Part shown: piece after piece, positions 51,893-60,306 of the stretch
How positions within the stretch are numbered: the first letter of the stretch is position 1
Layout: every line of letters begins with the position of its first letter
Source: Brevibacillus brevis
Lineage (GTDB): Bacteria > Bacillota > Bacilli > Brevibacillales > Brevibacillaceae
Assembly (NCBI RefSeq): GCF_022026395.1
Contig: NZ_CP041767.1
Span: 1,127,501 to 1,191,500, forward strand
Length of the DNA stretch: 64,000 bases
Direction of reading: 5' to 3'
Made by a program: the position numbers and the translations under genes
The notes under the pieces: model-generated
Databases searched by the model: none
Told to the model about the DNA's origin: nothing
Seen by the model: the letters and a program-made list of their open reading frames with translations, nothing else

Positions 51893-52450
51893 ATGGACTG
51901 GCTTTGTATCGATTTTTTAAATAGTGATTGGAGGGATTGGCGCGGTTCTGGTCGTTGGGAAAATCGTCTGGAGAACCAGGAATGGCTGTCATCCTTTTTG
52001 CAAACATACAAGCTAACCGCTCCGCTACCTATGGATGAGGAGTATGCCGCGTCTCTTTTGCAGTTGCGCGAACGTTTGAGACGTATGCTGGAAACCGTTG
52101 TGCATGGGGACCGATTCCAAGAGGAGGATCTTGTGGAATTGAACAAAGTATTGGCCCTCGCCCCATTTCATAGGCAGGTGTTGTTTGTAGAGGAGGAGGG
52201 CGGCTACAGGCAAAAGCAATCTAGCTCAACAGAGGGCTGGCCGCTCGTGATGGCACAAATTGCTGCTTCTTTCGCGGAGTTGCTTGCCCCACAGCATCTT
52301 GAGCGAATCAAAATATGTGACAACGAGGATTGCCGCTGGGTGTTTTATGATGAAAGCCGCAACCGGGTGCGCCGCTGGTGTGATGACAAAATGTGCGGAA
52401 ACTTGATGAAGGTCCGCCGTTTTCGTGAACGGAAAAAGGAAAAAGGGTGA
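51893..52450 (+). CDS. CGNR-type zinc finger regulator
   Basis: 185 aa. The C-terminal zinc finger is visible: CDNEDCRWVFYD, then RRWCDDKMCGN and RRFRERKK, the CGNR signature. The N-terminal ~110 residues are the stress-related ABATE-type domain. Likely a transcription regulator. I chose ATG 51893 because AGGAGAGATG precedes it and MDWLCIDFLNSDW is the usual family beginning; frames from 51842 and 51863 are possible. Confidence 0.85.
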   Translation: MDWLCIDFLNSDWRDWRGSGRWENRLENQEWLSSFLQTYKLTAPLPMDEEYAASLLQLRERLRRMLETVVHGDRFQEEDLVELNKVLALAPFHRQVLFVEEEGGYRQKQSSSTEGWPLVMAQIAASFAELLAPQHLERIKICDNEDCRWVFYDESRNRVRRWCDDKMCGNLMKVRRFRERKKEKG

Positions 52451-52473
52451 AGCGCTAAAGCTCACCCTTTTTA
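52438..52473. terminator. bidirectional terminator after the CGNR gene
   Basis: aaaagggtga pairs with tcaccctttt, T-run after and A-run before; it spans the CGNR stop codon. Confidence 0.8.
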
Positions 52474-52482
52474 TCTGTTCAT

Positions 52483-53283
52483 TTATGAAGCTGGGGTCAA
52501 TTGGACCAGCTTAGGGTAGATGGACGAACCTGCTGCTACGATGCCTGAGCTTTTCCAGCAAAAATCGTTTCCTTGTGTATCCGTAATTTTGCCTCCGGCT
52601 TCCTGAACCAAAAGTGCACCAGCCAGCCAATCATACACCCCTTCACCATATTCCCAGTAACCGTCGAGTCGCCCGCATGCCACATAGGCCAGATGGAGTG
52701 ATACTGCGCCTTGCATGCGGATGGCAAAAGCCTCTGGCATGACTCTTGTCAAGGAATTTGCTGTATACTTACCGACCAAGTGGTTCATTGGCTCGGAGGA
52801 AGCAAAGAGTGTACCTAAAATGCACTCACTCAGCTGCGATTTGGCTGAGGTACTGATTTTTTGTCCGTTTAGAAAAGCTCCACCCCCGTCAATTGCTGTA
52901 AACAGTTCATCACGGCATGGATCATAGACAAAAGAAACAACCGTGCGTCCTCCGTCAATCAGGCAGAGGGAAGTAGCCCACATCGGCATATTTTGCAGAA
53001 AATGAACTGCTCCATCGATTGCATCCATCACCCAGTAAGGACTTGCGAATTCAGGCTGTTCCTGTGCAGCCAGATCGAATTCCGCGTCAGAGAATTCATA
53101 GGTGGGAAAACGCTCGGATAATGATTGCTTCAATCGAGCTTCAACCACGGCATTTACCTCTTCAAAGCGTTTAGCCATTGCTTCCTTGCTGTGGCAGGGC
53201 GCGCCTTTTTCAAATTCCACTAGCAGCTCCTTTCCAACACTTCTTACCAGTTTTTCGCAAAATTGCACATCTTGTAGATTCAT
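52483..53283 (-). CDS. inositol-monophosphatase-like protein with altered motifs
   Basis: 266 aa, IMPase length. The motif DAIDGAVHF takes the place of the usual DPIDGTxNF, the first metal Glu pair is represented by SDAEFD, and the C-terminal WDxAAG motif reads YDWLAGALLVQEAGG. The Asp pair is present, so some phosphatase activity remains possible but substrate may differ. ATG 53283 follows aagggatg. Confidence 0.75.
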   Translation of the reverse strand: MNLQDVQFCEKLVRSVGKELLVEFEKGAPCHSKEAMAKRFEEVNAVVEARLKQSLSERFPTYEFSDAEFDLAAQEQPEFASPYWVMDAIDGAVHFLQNMPMWATSLCLIDGGRTVVSFVYDPCRDELFTAIDGGGAFLNGQKISTSAKSQLSECILGTLFASSEPMNHLVGKYTANSLTRVMPEAFAIRMQGAVSLHLAYVACGRLDGYWEYGEGVYDWLAGALLVQEAGGKITDTQGNDFCWKSSGIVAAGSSIYPKLVQLTPAS

Positions 53284-53404
53284 AACAATTCTCATCCCTT
53301 CTCTTTTTGGTAAAAATCGAGTAGTTTCCATAATAGTTTCCATACTTTTCAGCAAGTTCAGGACCAAAATCAGTCTCAGTCTCGATATGCTGCACGAGAA
53401 ATTA

Positions 53405-53426
53405 AGTAGTATGTTTGAATACTACT
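53405..53426. promoter_or_regulatory. 8-bp inverted repeat in a divergent promoter region
   Basis: agtagtat-N6-atactact between the inositol-phosphatase-like and alpha/beta-hydrolase genes. Possible operator. Confidence 0.4.
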
Positions 53427-53547
53427 ATGAAAGGATTAGTTCGTCAACACCACGAAAATGTCGAGATTCACAAGTTATGCACATGTGCAGAGTGTTTGAG
53501 ACATAATAAGTAGCATCATACGTGGGAACGGAAATGAGGTGGGTAGG

Positions 53548-54300
53548 ATGAGTCAAACACGCAAAAAATGGTTACAGGCACTGGTATTGGTGACACTAGG
53601 GGCGATTTGTCTGGCTATATGGTATTTGCAGCCATATCAGCCCGATCAGGCAGCGTTAACGGCCATGCAAGGCGGTGAAGGGATTACGGTCATGGATACG
53701 AATGACTGGATTATCTTCCAAGGCGGGGAATCACGCGAACCGGGACTCATCTTATATCCGGGAGCACTGGTCAAACCGGAGAGCTATGCTCCGATTGCCC
53801 GTGCCTTGGCAGGCTACGGCTACCATGTTTTTCTCGCGCGAATGCCGCTGAATTTGGCCGTAAGCGATATGACGCGAGCCACACAAGTATTGAAGGCCTA
53901 CCCAAATAAAACGTTTGTCATCGGTGGACATTCGCTCGGTGGTACCATGGCGGCTGAATTCGCAGCTAACCATCCGGACCGAATCAACGGTGTGTTTTTA
54001 CTGGGAGCGTATCCGAACAGTCAGGGGAACTTGAAGAAGGTGAATTTGCCGGTGCTGTCTTTACTCGGATCTCGCGATGGAGTGATTAATATGGAAAAGT
54101 TTTTGGAGAGCAAGCAATATTTGCCGGAGCGTACGGTGTACATGTCCATAGAAGGGGGAAACCACTCCCAGTTCGGAAGCTATGGATCGCAGGAGGGCGA
54201 CAAGCCCGCTGCCATTACTCCTCAGGAGCAGTGGCAGCAAACGGTGGCAGCAATCAAGGATTGGCTGCTTAATGATGTCATGATGATGAACGTGGAATAA
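53548..54300 (+). CDS. membrane-anchored alpha/beta-hydrolase
   Basis: 250 aa. N-terminal hydrophobic anchor (residues ~8-27), then a dienelactone-hydrolase-like fold with nucleophile GGHSLGGTMA, Asp in LLGSRDGVI and His in EGGNHSQFG. ATG 53548 has aggtgg six bases upstream; the GTG at 53539 is less well placed. Overlaps the convergent S24-like gene by 23 bases. Confidence 0.85.
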   Translation: MSQTRKKWLQALVLVTLGAICLAIWYLQPYQPDQAALTAMQGGEGITVMDTNDWIIFQGGESREPGLILYPGALVKPESYAPIARALAGYGYHVFLARMPLNLAVSDMTRATQVLKAYPNKTFVIGGHSLGGTMAAEFAANHPDRINGVFLLGAYPNSQGNLKKVNLPVLSLLGSRDGVINMEKFLESKQYLPERTVYMSIEGGNHSQFGSYGSQEGDKPAAITPQEQWQQTVAAIKDWLLNDVMMMNVE

Positions 54301-54676
54301 TACCGGATACAACACCTGTAATGCGAATGTTTTCCGAGGGGAGCAGCATAGGCGTATCTTGCTCGCGTGTGGTTGTAAACAAACATTCCAATGGATTGAC
54401 GTCTGCTGCGATGCGCACAAGGAACTGCCCCTCTTGTCGGATCAACACAGGTCTGTCTTTTACGGGCTCCATCGAAAAGTCTGAGATCAATAGGGCGTCT
54501 CCAGGAAAAATACCGAGACCACTAAGACCGTCATCTCGCATGATGAGGGCAAAGCGGGCCACGTGATAGCTGGCTACCTGCAAAGAGGGCAACAGCGACA
54601 GCTCCTCGTCTTGGTCCAAGGCGAGATCAAAAAAATGAGTCGTGTATGCATCACCGGCAATAAAGACTCGTTTCAT
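54278..54676 (-). CDS. S24/LexA-like protein without catalytic residues
   Basis: 132 aa. It aligns with the LexA/UmuD peptidase fold: MRDDGLSGLGIFPGDALLI matches the usual RGDSMIDAGIFDGDLV-type motif, but the catalytic Ser position is Gly50 and the Lys position is Arg88 (FLVRIA for TVKRF). There is no DNA-binding domain. So it should bind or fold like S24 but not cleave. ATG 54676 has gaggagg. Gap 34 bases after immA-like gene; last gene of the XRE/ImmA unit. Confidence 0.7.
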   Translation of the reverse strand: MKRVFIAGDAYTTHFFDLALDQDEELSLLPSLQVASYHVARFALIMRDDGLSGLGIFPGDALLISDFSMEPVKDRPVLIRQEGQFLVRIAADVNPLECLFTTTREQDTPMLLPSENIRITGVVSGIIPRSSS

Positions 54677-54710
54677 CAGGTATCCCTCCTGCATAAAATA
54701 GCGTCGTAAT

Positions 54711-55235
54711 TTACCCATAGACGGGAAAACCTTTGGCATACATACGGCTAAGTATGCGCTCAAAACGGGCACGGGCAAGAGGCATCGGCACCTGAAAGCG
54801 CTGAGCCAACATAGCTGGTGCGTTGTATCGCGAGCAATCGGCCAAAAGGGGGCTCATCATGTAAATGGGTAGCAGCAAATGCTCGGCAAAATGATTCGCC
54901 TGCGATTCTTGCCAGTCAATCATCCATTCGCTGCTCTGGGGCTGAATGCCTTCATGAAGGAGCAAATGTCCGAGTTCGTGCGCGATTTTTACCCGCTGGG
55001 TAGCCAGATCAAGTCGCTCGTCCACCGCAATGATATAACGTCCTGGCGAAAACGGATGCGCGTGTGCACGACTCCTGCCGCAAATACGATGGACCTCGAT
55101 GCCGTACGTCTCGCACAGCAGATGCAGATCGATTTGTTCAGGCGAATCGATGCCGTGATGCTGAAGCAATAAGTACACGCGACTCTCGAGCCATGTTTGC
55201 GGTTCGCAGATTTCTTGCAAAAGGGAGTGAAGCAT
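54711..55235 (-). CDS. ImmA/IrrE-family metallopeptidase
   Basis: 174 aa. Zinc site HELGH at residues 86-90 with third ligand Glu118 in QANHFAEHLLLP. ImmA proteases in mobile elements such as ICEBs1 cut the repressor (ImmR-type) encoded beside them when cells are stressed. The XRE repressor gene lies 76 bases upstream in the same direction. ATG 55235 follows taggagg. Confidence 0.88.
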   Translation of the reverse strand: MLHSLLQEICEPQTWLESRVYLLLQHHGIDSPEQIDLHLLCETYGIEVHRICGRSRAHAHPFSPGRYIIAVDERLDLATQRVKIAHELGHLLLHEGIQPQSSEWMIDWQESQANHFAEHLLLPIYMMSPLLADCSRYNAPAMLAQRFQVPMPLARARFERILSRMYAKGFPVYG

Positions 55236-55311
55236 CAAGGACCTCCTAAATGAATGGTAAGAAAGGAACGTACGTTCTGTTTTTTGCTGAAAAGAAAAAC
55301 CCGCACTGGGG

Positions 55312-55758
55312 TTATTTTTTTTTGATGTCTTCCGTGATGTCAAACAAGGACGGAGGTCTTTCTTCGCGTACTCTACGGACTTTCCACTGTTTCTTCAAGT
55401 CGTACCAGTAGCGGCGAATTTCTTTTTTCTCCTCTTCTGAAGCGTCTAGGTACCCGTCTAGGAAATAGTAGTCGTCCGGGTCATCGATCTTTTCCTGCAA
55501 GAGCTCGTCCAACGAACGTTGATTTGTCTCTCCTGATGCGGGGAGAATATAGGCTGTGACTTCATCTGTGCGGCCCAACAACCAATCAGTCGTGACGTCC
55601 AGCACATCAGCCAATTGCCGCAGCATGTCATTCGGTGGTGTGCTGTGATTGTTCTCGTAGTTACTGATCGTCCCCTTGGTCGTGCAGACATGCTCTGCCA
55701 ACTCTTCCTGGGTCAGACCTTTTGTCTTACGAGCTGTGCGTAAGCGCTGAGATAGCAT
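55312..55758 (-). CDS. XRE-family (ImmR/Cro-CI-like) repressor
   Basis: 148 aa. N-terminal HTH (LRTARKTKGLTQEELAEHV, KGTISNYENNHSTPP) of about 65 residues and a charged C-terminal tail (KKQWKVRRVREERPP). Size and position beside an ImmA-like protease suggest a phage- or ICE-type repressor. Two GTACAA-N5-TTGTAC palindromes cover its promoter region and the divergent holin-like gene. ATG 55758 follows ggaagg; a longer start (TTG 55791) is inside the first operator. Confidence 0.9.
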   Translation of the reverse strand: MLSQRLRTARKTKGLTQEELAEHVCTTKGTISNYENNHSTPPNDMLRQLADVLDVTTDWLLGRTDEVTAYILPASGETNQRSLDELLQEKIDDPDDYYFLDGYLDASEEEKKEIRRYWYDLKKQWKVRRVREERPPSLFDITEDIKKK

Positions 55759-55785
55759 GAGCGTGCCAGTCCTTCCTGTGAGGAT

Positions 55786-55802
55786 GTACAAATTTATTGT
55801 AC
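55786..55802. promoter_or_regulatory. operator 1: GTACAA-N5-TTGTAC
   Basis: Perfect 6-bp inverted repeat with a 5-base spacer, just upstream of the XRE gene. Confidence 0.7.
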
Positions 55803-55857
55803 TAAATGAGAAGGAAAAAGAAAAGTATGGATATAAATTTTGTTTTCAACGAATTAT

Positions 55858-55874
55858 GTACAAGCCTTTTGTAC
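55858..55874. promoter_or_regulatory. operator 2: GTACAA-N5-TTGTAC
   Basis: Same repeat and spacing as operator 1, centre to centre 72 bp, between the XRE gene and the holin-like gene. Confidence 0.7.
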
Positions 55875-55938
55875 AAAATACTGATAAGGACGATGCGGGA
55901 ACACTCGTTCTGTACAGTGACAAAAGGGGAGATCAAAC

Positions 55939-56133
55939 ATGGAAGACCAAGTAACAACCGTATTACTTCAGCAAGGGCCATTTGCTGCTTTGTTTGTCTG
56001 GTTGTTGTTTTATATTATGAAGGCAAATCGAGAACGCGAGGGGCGTTTGCAGGACTTGCTGGACAAATACAGCGACAAATACGATTTGATCCTCGAGGAA
56101 TTGCGAGAAATCAAGGGAAAAGTGAGGAAATAA
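55939..56133 (+). CDS. bhlA: BhlA/UviB-type holin-like protein
   Basis: 64 aa. LLQQGPFAALFVWLLFYIM is a single membrane helix followed by a charged coiled tail (ANREREGRLQDLLDKYSD). This layout and sequence are very close to the BhlA holin of the B. subtilis phage SPbeta. Holins of this type make membrane pores in lysis or bacteriocin release. It is divergent from the XRE/ImmA genes, with the two operators in between. ATG has aagggga eight bases upstream. Confidence 0.85.
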   Translation: MEDQVTTVLLQQGPFAALFVWLLFYIMKANREREGRLQDLLDKYSDKYDLILEELREIKGKVRK

Positions 56134-56208
56134 CGCTTTTTGACTTTATGTTGCCCAATCCCTTGAACAGCTTATTCATGAAAGGGGACAAATCGTTGTA
56201 ACCTGTGT

Positions 56209-56249
56209 CAGACCTTGATCGGCCTTTAGCCCTTCCAGGTCTTTTTTTC
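56209..56249 (+). terminator. terminator after the holin-like gene
   Basis: agacct pairs with aggtct, with ggcc-like pairing inside, then seven T. Confidence 0.75.
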
Positions 56250-56319
56250 TTGCTGTGTCCTTTTCCCCATTCACACGTCTTCCATAATAACTTACCAATA
56301 CTTAGCAAAAAGGAGCAGC

Positions 56320-57303
56320 ATGACTATGCATTTACCCGTCGTCTACTCAACCATCTGTGAAAATGCATTACAGAAAGTACTTCAGGAAGCATATCCAACC
56401 GAACAAATACAATCGGTTCACTACATGCTTCGAGGCATGAACGATACGTACCTCGTGCAGACGATCGATCAAAAACGAATTTTCAGGCTGTATCGCAGTG
56501 ATTGGCGAACAGAGGAAGCAGCTGTCGCGTTCGAGATGGAGCTCTTGCTCTATTTGAAAAGACAAGGAGTATCTGTATCTGTGCCAATTGCGGACGGTTC
56601 AGGAAACCATGTCTTGAGACTGCAAGCAGCAGAGGGCAATCGCTTTGGTGTGTTGTTCACTTTTGCCTGTGGCAAGGAGCAGGAGATCGATACCGAGGAA
56701 CTGAGCGAACGATTCGGCAGAGCCGTTGCCGAGCTGCATGTCAAATCAGAAGGCTTTTTCACACAGCAAGCTCGCGAGGTTTGGGACGCCAAGGCGCTGA
56801 TTCATCGCCCGTTAGCCATTATCGAGACACGTTTGCAGCATCGGAAGGAAGATTTTCAATTTCTCCAAAAGCTGGCGATGGAGCTGGAAGACAAGCTGAA
56901 CGAGCATATCCTTGCCGGACTCGACTGGGGGATTTGCCACGGAGACCTTCAAGGGAATTTTAATACGAACTTTTGTGAGGACAACACTTATACTCACTTT
57001 GATTTCGACCTGTGCGGATATGGCTGGCGGGCGTATGATCTGGCTGCTTTCAAGCTGAGCCGAATATTGATCGAAGAAGATGACGAACTGGTCGAGGCGC
57101 TATGGAGTGCTTTTCTAAAAGGATATATTGAGGTTCGTCCCTTATCTGAAAACGATCAGGCTGCGGTGTCGCTCATGACAGGTATTCGCCAATTGTGGCT
57201 AACGGGGCTGTGCATGCATGATCCTCATATCATGGGTAGCAGTGATTCGGATGATGCTTTCGTGAGTGAGAAGATGGAATTTTTTAAAAAATATTTCGCG
57301 TGA
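56320..57303 (+). CDS. aminoglycoside-phosphotransferase-fold kinase
   Basis: 327 aa. N-lobe Arg/Lys in FRLYRSDW, catalytic loop CHGDLQGNFNTNF (Asp, Asn) and metal Asp in FDFDLCGYGWRAYDLA. This is the choline/homoserine-kinase type of APH fold; substrate unknown. ATG 56320 has aaggag close by; ATG 56326 is an alternative. The BtrH-like gene follows. Confidence 0.82.
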   Translation: MTMHLPVVYSTICENALQKVLQEAYPTEQIQSVHYMLRGMNDTYLVQTIDQKRIFRLYRSDWRTEEAAVAFEMELLLYLKRQGVSVSVPIADGSGNHVLRLQAAEGNRFGVLFTFACGKEQEIDTEELSERFGRAVAELHVKSEGFFTQQAREVWDAKALIHRPLAIIETRLQHRKEDFQFLQKLAMELEDKLNEHILAGLDWGICHGDLQGNFNTNFCEDNTYTHFDFDLCGYGWRAYDLAAFKLSRILIEEDDELVEALWSAFLKGYIEVRPLSENDQAAVSLMTGIRQLWLTGLCMHDPHIMGSSDSDDAFVSEKMEFFKKYFA

Positions 57304-57397
57304 ACGAGAAGCGTTTTGCAAAGCGTTGTCAGAAAAACATGCGCCCCGAAGTCAATGATAGGTAAGTCATACATTGACGAGAAAGAGGGAGAAAAGC

Positions 57398-58330
57398 ATG
57401 TTACCGTACATCGGAAGTGGCCCATACTGCTACGCAAATTCTTCAGCTATGCTTTTGGAGACAATTGGGGAGAAGGTATCGCCTGCTGTACTTGAAGTCC
57501 TCTCTGGCGTAGGCATCGGGGCGATGTGGCATGAGGAGCAGAAAGTCATATATTTCGGACAAGAGATTCCCGACCGTGGTGTCAGTCATGCGTTGGAGCT
57601 GCTAGGGTTTAGCTGGACGGAAAAGTCAGCGGATACTGAGGGAGAGCCACCATTGGAAGAATTACGGCGTGACGTGGAACATGGACCCGTTTTGCTCGGA
57701 CCACTTGATATGGGCTATTTGACGTATAATCCCAATGCTGCTTATTTGGGGGGCGCTGACCATTTTGTTCTCGCATACAGGATGGATGAGCAAGCAATCT
57801 ACCTGCATGATCCAGCAGGATTCCCTTTTGTGAGCTTGCCATTGTCCCAGTTTGTCTTGGCATGGAAAGCTGAAAAAATCTTCGATCGCCTCTTTTCTTA
57901 TCACTACTGGACAGCACCAAAGCGTGTAGGCAGTCCGTCAGAGGAGGAACAAGCTGCAAACGCCCTTCGTTTATTCCAAGGGATTTATCAGGAAAGTGCA
58001 TCGGCTAAACCAAGCACTTCGGTCCTATACGGAAGGGAAGCGATCCTGCGGGTAGTGAAACGGATAGAAGAGGAGGGCGGCCTCTCCCCAGCAGAAATTG
58101 GTCATCTCTCCTATTTTGCTTTCCAATTAGGGGCGAGGCGAGCCATGGATTTCGCTGTGTTTTTCTCGAAGCATGCGCCAGAGCTGGCGGCAATTAAAGA
58201 GAGGCAGGCGAAGCAATTTGGACGTTGTCACACACTGATCGTGGAAAAGAATGAGCAAGAGCTAGCGAATGCCATACGCGTATTGGCAGACATCGAAGAG
58301 GAATTTCGCTACGTGCTTTGCGCCAAATAA
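57398..58330 (+). CDS. BtrH-like cysteine-hydrolase-fold protein
   Basis: 310 aa. The first ~160 residues have a papain-like arrangement as in BtrH/C39-type acyltransferases or peptidases: Cys in GPYCYANSSAML, His in GGADHFVLAY and Asp in YLHDPAGFP. BtrH transfers an acyl group in butirosin synthesis; a role in natural-product or peptide processing is possible here. The C-terminal half is helical. ATG 57398 has gaggga upstream. Confidence 0.7.
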   Translation: MLPYIGSGPYCYANSSAMLLETIGEKVSPAVLEVLSGVGIGAMWHEEQKVIYFGQEIPDRGVSHALELLGFSWTEKSADTEGEPPLEELRRDVEHGPVLLGPLDMGYLTYNPNAAYLGGADHFVLAYRMDEQAIYLHDPAGFPFVSLPLSQFVLAWKAEKIFDRLFSYHYWTAPKRVGSPSEEEQAANALRLFQGIYQESASAKPSTSVLYGREAILRVVKRIEEEGGLSPAEIGHLSYFAFQLGARRAMDFAVFFSKHAPELAAIKERQAKQFGRCHTLIVEKNEQELANAIRVLADIEEEFRYVLCAK

Positions 58331-58337
58331 TATTGTT

Positions 58338-58376
58338 CCCCCAAGTGAGTAAGTAATGCTCATTGGGGGTTTTCTT
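58338..58376 (+). terminator. terminator after the BtrH-like gene
   Basis: ccccaa-tgag pairs with ctca-ttgggg, then ttttcttt. Confidence 0.8.
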
Positions 58377-58448
58377 TAATTTGAATATTATTACTTTTTT
58401 ATGACTCATGACAATCTCATCCCGGATGTGTTACCTTGTTATTCATTA

Positions 58449-58485
58449 GTCCGCGTAAAGGAGACAAAGTCCATTCCACGCGGAC
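58449..58485 (+). promoter_or_regulatory. leader hairpin before the DAACS transporter gene
   Basis: gtccgcgt pairs with acgcggac; a Shine-Dalgarno-like aaaggag lies in the loop. Located 36 bases upstream of the start codon. Confidence 0.45.
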
Positions 58486-58520
58486 GTTATTTATTAAAAA
58501 TTAACGGAGGTTTACTATTA

Positions 58521-59687
58521 ATGAAAAAGCTAGGTTTACTACCCAAAATCCTGATCGCCATTGTCCTCGGGATCGGGATCGGTTCTATATCGCCGATTTG
58601 GGTTGTGAAAGGATTGGCTACATTTAGTGGCCTGTTTGGAAATTTCCTCGGATTTGCGATTCCGTTGATTATCATTGGATTTATCGCGCCAGGCATCGGT
58701 GAGCTGGGCAAAGGGGCAGGGCGTTTGCTTGGGGTAACCACAGGGGTTGCTTACCTGTCAACGATCCTTGCAGGAACCCTTGCTTATTGGGTCAGTACGA
58801 GTATTTTTCCACACATTCTTGAGGTAGGTGGACTGGTGAATCAGTATGCCAACCCGGAGGAAGCACTGGTGAAGCCATTCTTTACCGTGGACATGCCGCC
58901 GATTGTAGGTGTGATGACAGCATTATTGCTTGCCTTTACCCTTGGTCTTGGAGCGACTGTCATCAAAGGGAATGCCCTCCAAAATGTGATGGTAGACTTG
59001 AGAGATATCGTCGAGAAGCTGATTGCTTCCGTCATTATCCCGTTGCTTCCCTTACATATTCTGTCTGTATTTTCCAACCTGACCTATGGTGGACAAGTCA
59101 CCATCATTCTATCCGTCTTCGTGAAAGTTTTCGTCATGATTATCGCCTTGCATCTATTCTATCTGTTCGTGCAGTACATGATAGCAGCCCAGATGGGACG
59201 CAAAAATCCATTTACGCTGATAAAAAATATGCTCCCCGCTTACTTCACAGCGATTGGAACGCAATCATCTGCGGCCACTATTCCTGTGACACTGAATCAG
59301 ACCAAGAAAAACGGTGTGAGCGAAAAGATCGCAGATTTCGTCGTTCCACTCTGTGCGACAATCCATCTTTCCGGAAGCACGATTACGCTTGTCAGCTGTT
59401 CCATGGCAGTCATGATGCTAAATGACATGACGACATCCTTTAGCGTGATGTTTCCGTTCATCTTGATGCTGGGCGTAACGATGATCGCCGCACCAGGTGT
59501 GCCGGGTGGTGCAGTCATGGCAGCACTCGGATTGATGGAGTCCATGCTTGGATTTACTACTACGTTGACTTCGCTGATGATTGCTTTGTACATCGCGCAG
59601 GATAGCTTCGGTACTGCTTGTAACGTAACGGGTGATGGTGCGATTGCGGTGATTACGGATCGATTGAGTGAGGAGAAGGCGGCATAA
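58521..59687 (+). CDS. dicarboxylate/amino acid:cation symporter (DAACS)
   Basis: 388 aa. About eight helices and two re-entrant loops; the substrate-site motifs AIGTQSSAATIPVTL and the ATIHLSGSTIT, FLMLGVTMIAAPGVPGGAV regions are intact. Takes up glutamate, aspartate or similar acids with Na+ or H+. The ATG 58521 has ggagg 10 bases upstream; the frame before it (from 58401) is leader. Its own 3' end has a decayed copy at ~60.3 kb. Confidence 0.92.
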   Translation: MKKLGLLPKILIAIVLGIGIGSISPIWVVKGLATFSGLFGNFLGFAIPLIIIGFIAPGIGELGKGAGRLLGVTTGVAYLSTILAGTLAYWVSTSIFPHILEVGGLVNQYANPEEALVKPFFTVDMPPIVGVMTALLLAFTLGLGATVIKGNALQNVMVDLRDIVEKLIASVIIPLLPLHILSVFSNLTYGGQVTIILSVFVKVFVMIIALHLFYLFVQYMIAAQMGRKNPFTLIKNMLPAYFTAIGTQSSAATIPVTLNQTKKNGVSEKIADFVVPLCATIHLSGSTITLVSCSMAVMMLNDMTTSFSVMFPFILMLGVTMIAAPGVPGGAVMAALGLMESMLGFTTTLTSLMIALYIAQDSFGTACNVTGDGAIAVITDRLSEEKAA

Positions 59688-59707
59688 AATTGCTGTTATT
59701 GGGAACG

Positions 59708-59738
59708 AGAACCTGTCCAGATGTGGATGGGTCTTTTT
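59708..59738 (+). terminator. terminator after the DAACS gene
   Basis: acctgtcca pairs with tggatgggt (one G-U), then six T. An almost identical stem recurs at 60388. Confidence 0.75.
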
Positions 59739-59815
59739 TGTAGATAAAGGCATGAGAAATTATCATTATCAAATTTTTACTAAAAACGACAATATTATTC
59801 AAGAAATATTATATT

Positions 59816-59844
59816 TTGACAATTGATGGAATTGGTGGTATATT
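59816..59844 (+). promoter_or_regulatory. sigma-A promoter of the PPC-domain gene
   Basis: TTGACA, 17-base spacer, TATATT, 33 bases before the GTG. Confidence 0.85.
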
Positions 59845-59876
59845 TCTCTTAACCCAAAATATAGGAGGTTATTTTC

Positions 59877-60266
59877 GTGAAAAAAGTCCTACTAGCATTG
59901 ACTCTAGTATTTGCTGTATCGTCTTCTGCATTTGCTGCAAGTTCGGAAACAGAGCCTAACAATACCTTTGAAACGGCTGATTCCTTTACAATAAACACAA
60001 GCATTTCAGGAACTACTGATTTCGATGACCGAGATTATTTTGTTTTTCAAGCAAACAAGACTGGGAAAGTTCGCGTTACCCTGACACATACGAATGACAA
60101 AGGGGCCCCAGCATTCCAAGTATATGAACAAGACCGCACTAAGATTGGAACTTCTGACTACAGCACCCCGATGGAGATCAATGTAGTTGCAGGTAAAAAT
60201 TACTATGTGCAAGTATTGGGAATAATCGGTTACCCATCCTATACTGTATCCGCTGAAAATCTGTAA
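59877..60266 (+). CDS. secreted PPC-domain protein
   Basis: 129 aa. Signal peptide residues 1-20 (cut after AFA), then a PPC-like beta sandwich (ETEPNNTFETADSF, DFDDRDYFVFQ, GKVRVTLTHT, YYVQVLG). PPC domains usually sit at the end of secreted peptidases; here it is alone. GTG start with aggagg eight bases upstream. Inserted between the DAACS gene and its decayed copy. Confidence 0.85.
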   Translation: MKKVLLALTLVFAVSSSAFAASSETEPNNTFETADSFTINTSISGTTDFDDRDYFVFQANKTGKVRVTLTHTNDKGAPAFQVYEQDRTKIGTSDYSTPMEINVVAGKNYYVQVLGIIGYPSYTVSAENL

Positions 60267-60306
60267 TCAAGGATTGTCTAAAAAATAGATAACTCAGTTG
60301 CAGAAC

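Noticed and set aside
59755..59775. Fur box near the PPC promoter (attatcattatc)
   Set aside because: Only two of the three hexamers match and it lies ~45 bases upstream of the -35; not convincing.
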